From: Bradyrhizobium sediminis
Lineage (GTDB): Bacteria > Pseudomonadota > Alphaproteobacteria > Rhizobiales > Xanthobacteraceae
Assembly: GCF_018736085.1 (NCBI RefSeq)
Contig: NZ_CP076134.1
Span: 2,304,501-2,368,500, forward strand
Direction: 5' to 3'
Length of the DNA: 64,000 nucleotides
Below, one piece after another: positions 7,874 through 16,154 of the stretch. The notes under the pieces were generated by a model, which made no database searches, was not told the origin of the DNA, and saw nothing but the letters and a program-made list of their open reading frames with translations. Each line of letters begins with the position of its first letter. Position 1 is the stretch's first letter. The position numbers and the translations under genes were made by a program.

Positions 7874-8658
7874 CCCCGTCGCGAACGAGCCTATCCATTC
7901 TGGCGGCGCTGGCGCTGGCGGCGGTGCTGGCCGGCTGCAACGAGCGCCGGGATCCCGGTTACCAGGGCTGGGTCGAAGCCGACATGATCTTCGTCAGCCC
8001 CGACGAATCCGGCCGCGTGACCAAACTGAACGTGCGCGAGGGCGACGAGGTCAAGGCCGGCGCGCCGCTCTATTCCGTGGATGACGATCTGCAAAGGGCC
8101 GATCTCAACCAGACCAATGCCACGCTCGCCAACGCGCAGCAGACCTACGACCGCGCCGCCTCGCTGAGCAAGACCGGCTCGGGGACGCAGGCCAATCTCG
8201 ACGCCGCCATCTCCGCGCTGCGGGTGGCGGAAGCCCGGGTCAACACCTCGCAGACACGGCTGGCGCGCCGCAGCGGCTTTGCGCCGGTCGGCGGCTCCAT
8301 CCAGCAGATCTACTTCCGCGAGGGCGAGATGGTGCCGGCGCAGCGGCCGGTGCTGTCGATCATGCCGCCCGGCAACATGAAGCTGCGCTTCTTCGTGCCG
8401 GAAGGGGATCTGCCGAAGCTTGCCGTTGGCGACGAGGTCCGCGTGACCTGCGACAACTGCGCCGCCGATCTCACCGCAAAGATCTATTTCATCGCGACCC
8501 AGGCCGAATACACCCCGCCCGTGATCTATTCGCTCGAGGAGCGCAACAAGCTCGTCTATCTGATCCAGGCGCGGCCGAGCCGGCCCGATAGCTTGCGCGT
8601 CGGCCAGCCGATCAGCGTCTATCTCGGCGCCAGGACGCCGGTGGCGGACAAGCGATGA
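7870..8658 (+). CDS. HlyD-family periplasmic adaptor lipoprotein
   Basis: A 262-residue membrane-fusion (adaptor) protein. A lipoprotein signal peptide ends in the lipobox LAGC (20-23), so C23 is the likely lipidated residue. Then come the first half of the biotinyl-lipoyl-like domain (VTKLNVREGDEVKAGAPLY), a helical hairpin (about residues 75-135), the second lipoyl half and a beta-barrel domain. It links the inner-membrane ABC exporter encoded next to an outer-membrane channel, which is not in the window. It overlaps tetR by four bases and the ATPase gene by four bases. It is short for the family, as in YbhG-type adaptors. Confidence 0.85.
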   Translation: MTPSRTSLSILAALALAAVLAGCNERRDPGYQGWVEADMIFVSPDESGRVTKLNVREGDEVKAGAPLYSVDDDLQRADLNQTNATLANAQQTYDRAASLSKTGSGTQANLDAAISALRVAEARVNTSQTRLARRSGFAPVGGSIQQIYFREGEMVPAQRPVLSIMPPGNMKLRFFVPEGDLPKLAVGDEVRVTCDNCAADLTAKIYFIATQAEYTPPVIYSLEERNKLVYLIQARPSRPDSLRVGQPISVYLGARTPVADKR

Positions 8659-9599
8659 CCGCGGCGCCCGTCCACGCAGCCGACATCGCGATCGACGTCC
8701 ACGGCCTGTCCAAATCCTTCGGCGGCCGCGAGGTGGTGCATGACCTCTCGATGCAGGTCAGGCGCGGCACCATCTACGGCTTCCTCGGTCCCAACGGGTC
8801 CGGCAAGACCACCACCATCCGCATGCTCTGCGGCCTGCTGACGCCCGACAGCGGTGAGGGGACTTGCCTGGGCTACGACATCCGCCGCGACGCCGACCGG
8901 ATCAAGCGCCAGGTCGGCTACATGACGCAGCGTTTCTCGCTGTACCAGGATCTGTCGGTGCGCGAGAATCTGGAATTCGTCGCGCGGCTCTATGGCATGG
9001 CCGATGCACGCGGCTCTGCGGCCGACATGATCAAGCGGCTCGGCCTCAACGGCCGCGAGGAGCAACTCGCCGGCAACCTCTCCGGCGGCTGGAAGCAGCG
9101 GCTGGCGCTCGGCGCCTGCACGCTGCCCAATCCGCAATTGCTGCTGTTGGACGAGCCGACCGCCGGCGTCGACCCCAAGGCGCGGCGCGATTTCTGGAAC
9201 GAGATCCATGCGCTGGCGGCCGACGGGCTAACGGTGCTGGTCTCCACCCACTACATGGACGAGGCGGAGCGCTGCCACGAGATCGCCTATATCGCCTATG
9301 GCTATCTGCTGGCGCACGGCACCGTCGATGAGGTGATCGCCAAGTCGGCGCTGTCGACCTGGACGGTGTCGGGCGACGACCTCAACGGGCTCTCGTCGGC
9401 ACTCACAGGCAAGCCCGGCGTCGACATGGTGGCGCCGTTCGGCACCTCGTTGCATGTCTCCGGCCGCGACAGGGCGGCGCTCGAGGCCACCATCGCGCCG
9501 TACCGCGACAACAAGGGATTGAACTGGCAACACAGCGAGCCGTCGCTGGAGGATGTGTTCATCGAACTGATGACGCGCTCGAAGGACAATTTCCAATGA
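8655..9599 (+). CDS. ABC exporter ATP-binding protein
   Basis: A 314-residue ATPase of the ABC-2 exporter type (YbhF/DrrA-like). Walker A GPNGSGKTT (45-53), signature LSGGWKQ (142-148) and Walker B with LLLLDEPTAGVD (D166-E167) are all intact, followed by a DrrA-type C-terminal extension of about 90 residues. It carries one nucleotide-binding domain, unlike YbhF, which has two, so the pump must use it as a dimer. It powers the permease encoded next and acts with the HlyD-type lipoprotein as a tripartite efflux pump. Four-base overlaps on both sides show translational coupling. Confidence 0.9.
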   Translation: MTAAPVHAADIAIDVHGLSKSFGGREVVHDLSMQVRRGTIYGFLGPNGSGKTTTIRMLCGLLTPDSGEGTCLGYDIRRDADRIKRQVGYMTQRFSLYQDLSVRENLEFVARLYGMADARGSAADMIKRLGLNGREEQLAGNLSGGWKQRLALGACTLPNPQLLLLDEPTAGVDPKARRDFWNEIHALAADGLTVLVSTHYMDEAERCHEIAYIAYGYLLAHGTVDEVIAKSALSTWTVSGDDLNGLSSALTGKPGVDMVAPFGTSLHVSGRDRAALEATIAPYRDNKGLNWQHSEPSLEDVFIELMTRSKDNFQ

Positions 9600-10762
9600 G
9601 CGTCGCCGAGGCCCCCGATCACAGCCGCGACAGCAAGGAGCCAAGGTTCGGCTTCTGGCGGCGCAGCTTTGCGATGGTGGTCAAGGAATTCATCCAGCTC
9701 AGGCGCGACCGCGTCTCGTTTGCGATGATCGTTATGATCCCGGTGATGCAGCTGTTGCTGTTCGGCTTTGCCATCAACACTACGCCGCGCAACCTGCCGA
9801 CCGCGGTGTTGCTGCAGGAGGACAGCGATCTCGCGCGCTCGATCCTGAAGGCGCTGGAGAACACCGCCTATTTCCGCTTCACCCGCGAGGTGCACGATGT
9901 TGCCGAGTTCGACAACCTGTTGCTGTCGGGCAAGGTGCTGTTCGGCGTGGAAATTCCGCGCGGCTTCGAGCGCGCGGTGCGGCGCGGCGATCACCCGGCG
10001 CTATTGGTCGCCGCCGACGCCACCGATCCGGTGGCTGCGGGCTCGGCGATGTCGGCGCTCAACATGGTGGTGCAGACGGCGTTGCAGCACGACCTGCACA
10101 TTGGCGATCCGTCTTTGCCGCCGTTCGAGATCCGCACCCATGCCCGTTACAATCCGGCGGCGTCGTCACGGCTGAATATCGTGCCCGGGCTGGTCGGCAC
10201 CATCCTGACCATGACCATGCTGATCTTCACGGCGCTGTCGGTGACGCGCGAGACCGAGCGCGGCACCATGGAAAGCCTGCTGTCGATGCCGATCACCCCG
10301 GTCGAGGTGATGCTCGGCAAGATATTGCCCTATGTGCTGGTGGGCTTCATCCAGGCCATCCTGATCATCAGCATCGGCGTGCTGCTATTCGGCGTGCCCG
10401 TCAACGGCAGTCTCACGCTGCTGGCGCTGCTCTCGACCCTGTTCATCACCACCAATCTGGCGATCGGCTACACCTTTTCGACCATCGCGCAGAACCAGCT
10501 GCAGGCGATGCAGATGTCGATCATGTTCTTTCTGCCCAGCATCCTGCTGTCGGGCTTTATGTTTCCGTTCGCCGGCATGCCGGTATGGGCGCAATATATC
10601 GGTGAAGGCCTGCCGCTGACGCACTACTTGCGGATCGTGCGGGCCATCATGCTGAAGGGCGCGACGCTGCCGAATCTGCAATACGATGCCATCGCGCTGC
10701 TGGCGCTGATGCTGCTGGCGATGACGATCGCGGTGTTGCGCTTCCGCCGCACGCTCGATTGA
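9596..10762 (+). CDS. ABC-2 type exporter permease
   Basis: A 388-residue inner-membrane permease. One transmembrane helix near residues 30-55 (IVMIPVMQLLLFGFAIN) is followed by a large periplasmic domain (about 55-185). A cluster of five helices follows: VPGLVGTILTMTMLIFTAL, LPYVLVGFIQAILIISIGV, LLALLSTLFITTNLAIGY, the MSIMFFLPSILLSGFMFPF segment and a last one at IALLALMLLAMTIAVL. This is the ABC2_membrane_3 (YbhS/YbhR) layout. Only one permease gene is present, so it probably forms a homodimer. It is the last gene of the TetR operon, and a family A repeat follows its stop by 15 bases. Confidence 0.9.
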   Translation: MSVAEAPDHSRDSKEPRFGFWRRSFAMVVKEFIQLRRDRVSFAMIVMIPVMQLLLFGFAINTTPRNLPTAVLLQEDSDLARSILKALENTAYFRFTREVHDVAEFDNLLLSGKVLFGVEIPRGFERAVRRGDHPALLVAADATDPVAAGSAMSALNMVVQTALQHDLHIGDPSLPPFEIRTHARYNPAASSRLNIVPGLVGTILTMTMLIFTALSVTRETERGTMESLLSMPITPVEVMLGKILPYVLVGFIQAILIISIGVLLFGVPVNGSLTLLALLSTLFITTNLAIGYTFSTIAQNQLQAMQMSIMFFLPSILLSGFMFPFAGMPVWAQYIGEGLPLTHYLRIVRAIMLKGATLPNLQYDAIALLALMLLAMTIAVLRFRRTLD

Positions 10763-10777
10763 TGCAGAATACTGATG

Positions 10778-10880
10778 GTCATTCCGGGACGACGCGAAAG
10801 CGTCGGCCCCGGAATCTCGAGATTCCCCGATGCGCAATTGCGCATCTGAGGTCCGGTCCCGCGGACCATCCCGGAATGAC
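10778..10880. repeat. Palindromic repeat, family A (copy 3)
   Basis: GTCATTCCGGGACGACGCGA to CCATCCCGGAATGAC, with the central dyad CCCCGGAATCTCGAGATTCC. It is longer than other copies because of an extra inner hairpin (GATGCGCAATTGCGCATC). It follows the efflux operon. Confidence 0.88.
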
Positions 10881-10914
10881 AACGGAAAATGGGTGCGACG
10901 TCATCGTGGGCAAG

Positions 10915-12206
10915 ATGGACAAACAACAATCGGCGGTGTCGGCCGACTTTGAACAGGCGCTGACGCGCGAAATCCTGCTGACCGAGCGGCTGCGGGTCAA
11001 GGCGATCCTCGCCACCATTTCGCTGCTGCTGGTGATGCTGACCGCGGTCTACCTGATCGCGCCCGACGCCATCGAGCGGATCTGGCATGGCCATGTCCCG
11101 ATCCTGCCTCTGTATGCCGTTTTTGTCGTGTTCGCGCTATTCGAGCTGTCGGTGCTGCGCGTGCTCGGCCAGCGCCTGGTGCAAGGCCGCGACGTGCCCC
11201 ATGCTCGGCGCTATCTCGGCGCCCTGATCGAAACCAGCCTGGTCACCGTTGCGCTGTACCTGCAGATGAAGGCAATGGGGCCGGCGCAGGCATTGGCCTT
11301 CGTGATACCGCTGGTCTATTTCATCTTCATCATCCTTTCGACGCTGCGGCTCGATTTCTGGCTCTCGACCTTCACCGGCTTCGTCGCGGCGGCGGAGCTG
11401 TTCGCGATGGCGATGTTCTATCGCCCGGAGCAATTCGCCGCCGAGCCGGCGCCCGACTTCGCATTTCATCTCGTCCGCGGCCTCGTCATTCTGGTTTGCG
11501 GCATGCTGGCGGGCGCGGTGGGGATGCAGCTGCGCCGGCAGTTTGAGGCCAGCATCGTCGCTGCGACCGCGCGCGACCGCATCACCAACCTGTTCGGCCA
11601 GCATGTCTCGCCGCAGGTGGTCGAGCGCTTGCTGACGGAGGGCGCCAGGACCGACAGCGAAATCCGCCAGGTCGCCGTCATGTTCGTCGATTTCCGCAGC
11701 TTCACCGCCGGCGCACGGTCGCGCTCGCCGCGCGAGGTGGTTGAGCGTCTCGATGGCGCGTTCGGGGTGCTGGCGATATCCTCGATCGCCATGGCGGCAT
11801 CCTGAACAAGTTTCTCGGCGACGGCTTTCTGGCGCTGTTCGGCGCGCCGCTGGAGGCGCCCGACGCCGCGCACCGGGCGGTCGCCGCCGCCCGCGAAATG
11901 CTGGCCGCGAACGAGCACATCAACCGGGAAACCAGCTGGCCGCTGCGGATCGGCATCGGCATTCACTTCGGCGAGGTCGTCGCCGGCAATATCGGCTCGC
12001 CCCGGCGCAAGGAATACACCGTGATCGGCGATACCGTGAACTTCGCCGCGCGGCTGGAAGCGCTCAACAAGGACTTCAATTCGCAGTTCCTGATTTCGGC
12101 CGACGTTCGCAACGAGCTCGGCGATGACGGCAGCGATGCGGTGCCGCTCGGCGAGGTCGCGATCCGGGGTTATGAGCGGCCGATGGCGGTGTGGCAGTTG
12201 GGATAG
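10915..12206 (+). pseudogene. Membrane class III adenylate cyclase, frameshifted
   Basis: The N-terminal half has about six membrane helices (from TISLLLVMLTAVYLIAP to GLVILVCGMLAGAVG), then a linker and a class III cyclase domain. The first metal aspartate is in VMFVDFRSFT. The frame then runs into a stop at 11803, but from about 11775 the next frame continues the same domain without a gap: DILDRHGG, FLGDGFLALFGAP with the second metal aspartate, and RRKEYTVIGDTVNFAARLEAL. K and D in that last motif fit adenine specificity. One missing G (GCG-GAT read as GCGAT at about 11775) explains the break. Repaired, the gene would have about 431 residues. Either a real inactivation or a base-calling error. 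The start is the ATG at 10915; earlier starts fall in a repeat. Confidence 0.8.
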
Positions 12207-12224
12207 CGCCTGATGTGGTGGATG

Positions 12225-12704
12225 CTAAACCTGCCTCGCCGCCAGATTCTCGATCCTGACCCCGTCGCGCTGCTCGATGATCTCGGCGATCCATTGCCGG
12301 TGGCATTCGCGGTGATCGCGCTCGTAGCAGAGGATGCAGACCGGCCCGGATTTCTTCACCAGCGCCGAGAGCTCGTCGAGCTCCTCCCGCGCCTGCGGCG
12401 TCTTCAGGTGCCTGGCGTAGATCTTGTGCAGCGCGTCGAACCGGCCGCTGCGCGCCGCGTCGCGGCCGTCCTTGGGCGTGCCGAGTCCGCGCAGATGCAG
12501 GTAGGAGATGCCGCGCTCGTCCAGCCCGGCGGCGAGTTGGTTCTTGGAAAAACCGGGGCGGCGGGAGGCCGCGACCGCGCGCACGTCCACCAGCAGCTTC
12601 ACGCCGGCCTGCTCGAGTTCGTCGAGCACCGCCTTGGCGGGCGTCTGTTCATAGCCGATGGTGAAGAGGCGGTTGGACTTGCGTGCCATAGCTTTGCGTA
12701 CCAT
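12225..12704 (-). CDS. DUF488 protein
   Basis: A 159-residue soluble protein of the DUF488 family. Motifs: TIGYE (15-19), DVR (40-42), RPGFSKNQL (49-57), and the cysteine cluster CILCYERDHRECHRQ with C123, C126, C134 and H135, near the end. DUF488 proteins are widespread and their function is not established. The cysteine/histidine cluster suggests metal binding or redox chemistry. The start may instead be the second ATG (residue 6). It is convergent with the frameshifted cyclase gene and divergent from the Bug-type binding protein. Confidence 0.85.
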   Translation of the reverse strand: MVRKAMARKSNRLFTIGYEQTPAKAVLDELEQAGVKLLVDVRAVAASRRPGFSKNQLAAGLDERGISYLHLRGLGTPKDGRDAARSGRFDALHKIYARHLKTPQAREELDELSALVKKSGPVCILCYERDHRECHRQWIAEIIEQRDGVRIENLAARQV

Positions 12705-12764
12705 GTCGGCGTCCCGGCATTTGATGTCATCGGCGTAAGGCTATGCCGCCGCCCGCGAGATTTC

Positions 12765-12783
12765 CATAACCGCGGAGGTTATG
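12765..12783. promoter_or_regulatory. Small dyad in divergent intergenic region
   Basis: CATAACCGCGGAGGTTATG has perfect 7-base arms around a 5-base centre. It lies between the divergent DUF488 and Bug-type genes, so it could be an operator for either. No recognised family consensus. Confidence 0.25.
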
Positions 12784-12881
12784 CGAGGCCCGGGATCCGT
12801 TGCCGCCGGCTGCGGCATGGCGCATAGTCGGCTCCGAAAAAAGAGCCTGTCGAAGGCCGGTTTCTTTCCGGGGGGAATACG

Positions 12882-13862
12882 ATGATCCGATTTCGCCGCT
12901 CGCTGGCATGGATCGCCGCTGTGCTTGCGCCGTTCGCGCTCGGTGCAGTGGCGGCGCAGGCGCAAGGCAGCTATCCCGACCGTCCCGTCAAGATCATCGT
13001 CCCGATCGGCCCGGGCGGCAGCTACGACCTGGTCGGCCGTTACCTCGCCGACGTGCTGTCGAAACGAATGGGCCAGACCTTCGTGGTCGAGAACAAGCCC
13101 GGCGCCGGCACCGTGGTCGGGACACAGGCTGCGGCGCAGAGCGAGCCGGACGGCTACACGCTCCTGGTCGGCGGGCTTTCCAACATGGCCTTCAATTCGG
13201 CGCTCTATTCGAAGCTTGCTTACCAGCCGCTGAAGGATTTCGTCCCGGTCGCACTGGTCTACAAGTTCGGCTATGTGATGGTCGGCCGCAAGGATCTGCC
13301 GCAGGCAAGCCTCAAGGACATCATCGCCGCGGCGAAGGCCAAGCCGGGCTCGATCACGGTGGCGACCGCGGGCGTCGGAACCGGCCAGCATCTGGTGGCG
13401 GCAGCCTTCATGAAGGCTGCCGGCGTGAAGTTCCTTGAAGTGCCTTACAAGGGCTCGCCGCCGGCCTTCACCGATCTGCTGGCGGGCCGCATCGATCTGT
13501 TCTTCGATTCGATCGCCGCGGGTCTTCCTTACGTGCGGTCGGGGCAGGCGAGGGGCATCGCCGTGCTGTCGTCGAAGCGCAGCCCGCTCGCGGCCGACGT
13601 GCCGACGATGTCGGAAGCCGGCGTGCCCGGGCTCGATGTCGACTCCTGGCTCGGCATATTTGTCCCCGCCAAGACCCCGCCGGAAGCGATTGCCAGATTG
13701 CGCAAGGAAATCCGCGCCTCGTTGCCGGACCTCAAGGAGCGCTTCGAGAAGAGCGGCGGCGAGGTGTGGGACCTGCCGGACGACAAGCTCAATGCCTTCG
13801 TCGCCTCCGAATACGAGACCTGGACCAGACTGATCCGCGAGGCCGGCATCAAGCTGGATTGA
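12882..13862 (+). CDS. Bug-type (TctC) tripartite tricarboxylate binding protein
   Basis: A 326-residue periplasmic solute-binding protein of the Bug/TctC family. The signal peptide (RRSLAWIAAVLAPFALG, cleaved near AQA at 28) is followed by the family start SYPDRPVKIIVPIGPGGSYD. The ligand-binding loops GTVVGTQAAAQSEPDGYTLL and GVGTGQHL are also seen. Bug proteins capture carboxylates for TctAB permeases or for signalling. No tctA/tctB genes are beside it, so it is an orphan, as is common in this group of bacteria. Strong ribosome site GGGGGGAA. Its stop lies six bases from the stop of the convergent DUF72 gene. Confidence 0.88.
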   Translation: MIRFRRSLAWIAAVLAPFALGAVAAQAQGSYPDRPVKIIVPIGPGGSYDLVGRYLADVLSKRMGQTFVVENKPGAGTVVGTQAAAQSEPDGYTLLVGGLSNMAFNSALYSKLAYQPLKDFVPVALVYKFGYVMVGRKDLPQASLKDIIAAAKAKPGSITVATAGVGTGQHLVAAAFMKAAGVKFLEVPYKGSPPAFTDLLAGRIDLFFDSIAAGLPYVRSGQARGIAVLSSKRSPLAADVPTMSEAGVPGLDVDSWLGIFVPAKTPPEAIARLRKEIRASLPDLKERFEKSGGEVWDLPDDKLNAFVASEYETWTRLIREAGIKLD

Positions 13863-13868
13863 AGCGGA

Positions 13869-14693
13869 TCACTTCACCCGCGCGATCAATTCCATCGCGC
13901 CGGCCGGTGCGCGCACCTTGCCCTCGTGGATGACATAGGCGAACACGTCGCGCGGCGACTTCTTCGCAGCCTTGGGATCGACCCGCGGCAGTTCGTCCGG
14001 CTCGCCGCCGCCGGCCCAGGTTTGGAAGCGCTTGGCCCAGGCGTCGAGCGCCTTCGGCGGGTAGCAGGTCTTCAGCTCGTCATTGCCCTTCTGCAGCCGG
14101 GCATAGACGAAATCGCCGGTGATGTCAGCGATCGCCGGATACTTGCCGTGCTCGGCGAACACGACAGGCGTTTCGAACCGGCGCAGCAGCGCGATGAAGT
14201 CAGGCACGGCAAAACTGTCGTGCCGCACCTCGACCACATGGCGCAGCGCGCGGCCTTCGAGGCTGCGCGGCAACAGTTCGAGGAACTTGCCGAAATCGGC
14301 CTCGTCGAATTTCTTGGTCGGCGCGAATTGCCAGAGCACCGGACCGAGCCGGTCGCCGAGCTCCAGCACCCCGGAATCGTAGAACCGTTTGATCGAATCG
14401 CCGGCCTCCGCCAGCACCCGCCGGTTGGTGGCGAAGCGCGGCCCCTTCAGCGAAAACACGAACCCGTCCGGCACCTCGCGCGCCCATTTGCGGAAGCTTT
14501 CCGGCTTCTGCGAGCCGTAATAGGTGCCGTTGATCTCGATCGAGGTCAGTTTCGACGCGGCGTATTCCAGCTCCTTCGCCTGCGTCAGTTTTTCCGGATA
14601 AAACACCCCGCGCCACGGCGCAAAGGTCCAGCCGCCGACGCCGATGTAGATATGGCCGGAGGATTTGGAGGCGGATTTCGGGGCCTTGGTCAC
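13869..14693 (-). CDS. DUF72 protein (YecE-like)
   Basis: A 274-residue soluble TIM-barrel-like protein of the DUF72/YecE family. Seen: IYIGVGGWTFAPWRGVFYP (15-33), SIEINGTYYGSQKPESF, FSLKGPRFATNRR, WQFAP, the HVVEVRHDSF segment and DFVYARLQ. The function of the family is unknown; the conserved acidic and aromatic residues suggest a hydrolase or isomerase-like active site. The N-terminal dozen residues are basic and disordered. Convergent with the Bug-type gene. Confidence 0.88.
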   Translation of the reverse strand: MTKAPKSASKSSGHIYIGVGGWTFAPWRGVFYPEKLTQAKELEYAASKLTSIEINGTYYGSQKPESFRKWAREVPDGFVFSLKGPRFATNRRVLAEAGDSIKRFYDSGVLELGDRLGPVLWQFAPTKKFDEADFGKFLELLPRSLEGRALRHVVEVRHDSFAVPDFIALLRRFETPVVFAEHGKYPAIADITGDFVYARLQKGNDELKTCYPPKALDAWAKRFQTWAGGGEPDELPRVDPKAAKKSPRDVFAYVIHEGKVRAPAGAMELIARVK

Positions 14694-14839
14694 GGGGAGT
14701 CTCGTCGGGCAAGAGGGAAGAAAGCTGTCGCATCGAGTCTATTCAAAAGAGCCCCGATTGGCCAGTTCACCGGAGCGGACCGCGCTGTCGGCATAGGGCC
14801 CCCGTCTTGTAAGCCCGCTCCGTCAGGCTAGGATGGGCG

Positions 14840-14995
14840 ATGGCTGGCGAGTTCGACAAGCAGCTGGAGCGGATCGAAAACACGGTCGCCGAGATCGTCG
14901 AGGCGGTCAGAAAACTTCGCGACGACCGGGCGGCTGCGGGCGAGGCGGCCGAAGTCAATGAACGGCTGAGACGCTTTCTGGAACAAAAGAAATAG
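14840..14995 (+). CDS. Small coiled-coil protein, 51 residues
   Basis: A short gene starting MAGEFDKQLERIENTVAEIV and ending RRFLEQKK. Heptad-like spacing of I/V/L residues predicts one amphipathic helix or coiled coil. It has an AGGA ribosome site six bases before the ATG, and third codon positions rich in G and C as in neighbouring genes. No function can be assigned. Confidence 0.55.
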   Translation: MAGEFDKQLERIENTVAEIVEAVRKLRDDRAAAGEAAEVNERLRRFLEQKK

Positions 14996-15083
14996 GCTTA
15001 AGATAGCGGCGGCGATGGGCGGGCAGGACCGGCGCGCGTTGCCGATCAGCCGGCCTCGGTGAGGCGACCAGGGAAGTAGCGGG

Positions 15084-15278
15084 ATGGACTCGGAAGCTAT
15101 CGCAAAACTATTGGGCGGAATCATCGCAGCCGTCGTGCTGGTGATCGCGTTCGTCTTTGGACCGGTCGGGCAGATGGGCAAGCCGGCCAAGGAGATGCAG
15201 AAGATCGAGGCGCCGAAGGCCGCGGCTCCGGCCGCGCCTGCGGTCCGGGGGCCGGTGGTGCGGGAAGTGCCGCAGTAG
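15084..15278 (+). CDS. Small single-pass membrane protein, 64 residues
   Basis: One transmembrane helix (GGIIAAVVLVIAFVFGPVG, residues 11-29) is followed by a cytoplasmic or periplasmic alanine/proline-rich tail (EAPKAAAPAAPAVRGPVV). AGGGA lies nine bases before the ATG. Same direction as the 51-residue gene 88 bases upstream, so the two may share a transcript. No recognised family. Confidence 0.5.
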   Translation: MDSEAIAKLLGGIIAAVVLVIAFVFGPVGQMGKPAKEMQKIEAPKAAAPAAPAVRGPVVREVPQ

Positions 15279-15305
15279 GCCCGCAAGGCCGCGGCGCAGC
15301 GGGAT

Positions 15306-15731
15306 CTAGCGTGCTGCCGGCGGCGGCTTCGAAGGTGTGAACGCCTTCATGACGAGGTCGTTGTAGAGTTCGCGAATCTTCCGCGAATCCGCGGCGTAGG
15401 TCTCGTAAGCCTGCCTGGCGAATTCGCTCTGGATCTCGAGCGCCTTGTCGAGCGAGCGCACGCCGGAGAGTTTCTCGACAAAGCACCGGGCCTCTTCGAG
15501 GGATTTCATGGTGTAGTCGCTGTAGGCGGTCGCGATCGTCTGCAAGCCGATCGGGGGAGTGTCCGCCGATACGACCGCGCCGATCGGCGAGGTGTCGGTT
15601 GGCGTGGCTGCTGCTTCGATCGGCTCTTTGGCGGCCTGCTGCTGCTCCAGTTTCTGGCTCCGCTGCTGTTCCGCCTTCCGGTTGCGCCGGCCGGACTTGC
15701 CCCCTGACTTGTTCTGGTCTGCACTCGACAT
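15306..15731 (-). CDS. Phasin family protein
   Basis: A 141-residue phasin. A basic, glutamine-rich N-terminal tail (SGGKSGRRNRKAEQQRS) and a short linker precede an amphipathic phasin domain from about residue 62. The domain contains YSDYTMKSLEEARCFVEKL, then the typical ALEIQSEFARQAYETYAADS. Phasins coat polyhydroxyalkanoate granules and set their number and size; rhizobial relatives often have several. The gene is alone, with no phaC, phaR or phaZ beside it. Ribosome site AGGAA before the ATG. Its stop lies 27 bases from that of the small membrane-protein gene. Confidence 0.85.
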   Translation of the reverse strand: MSSADQNKSGGKSGRRNRKAEQQRSQKLEQQQAAKEPIEAAATPTDTSPIGAVVSADTPPIGLQTIATAYSDYTMKSLEEARCFVEKLSGVRSLDKALEIQSEFARQAYETYAADSRKIRELYNDLVMKAFTPSKPPPAAR

Positions 15732-16079
15732 TTCCTGGATCCCCCGTTTTCCAAATCAAACCAAAGTCGCAAAGTCCGTCATGTTTGCGCTGGAATCGCG
15801 GTTCCGGATTGTCCCTTGCGGGGCGCTGGCGTGGTGACATTTGGAAATTCGCATGACTTGGCGCGCGCCTCTGCCCCCTTGCGGAACGGCCCGACCGTTC
15901 CTATCTAGCTCTCAACGGCGACGTCGATGCTTCATAGCTCCGGCGCTGGGACGACCACGGAATAGTAAGGTAGCGCCGGATGTACGCGCGCCCTCTGTTC
16001 GTGGTCGTTGGCATTTTTGGGCCTGTTTTGCCCCGTTTTGAGCCCCCGGACCGCGCTTTTTCGGCCTGTCGCCCTGGGG
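15732..16079. other. Intergenic region without a gene
   Basis: Between the phasin and glycosyltransferase genes. I see no coding sequence with family resemblance or a good ribosome site. A short open frame near 15980 is built mostly from the tandem repeat that follows and is not credible. Confidence 0.6.
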
Positions 16080-16129
16080 CTTCCCTTGGCTTCCCTTGGC
16101 TTCCCTTGGGCCTCCCTTGGCTTCCCCTG
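16080..16129. repeat. Tandem 10-base repeat before glycosyltransferase gene
   Basis: CTTCCCTTGG is repeated three times exactly, then once as a variant (CCTCCCTTGG, after one extra G), then partly (CTTCCCCTG). The last TTGGCT (16117-16122) could act as a -35 box with TATACG (16141-16146) as -10, 18 bases apart, just before the ATG at 16155. Confidence 0.85.
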
Positions 16130-16154
16130 ACGCTATCGGATATACGCTGGCGGC

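Noticed and set aside
16080..16129. Tandem repeat considered as a plasmid-type iteron origin
   Set aside because: Units are too short and few, there is no rep gene or DnaA boxes, and it lies at a promoter.
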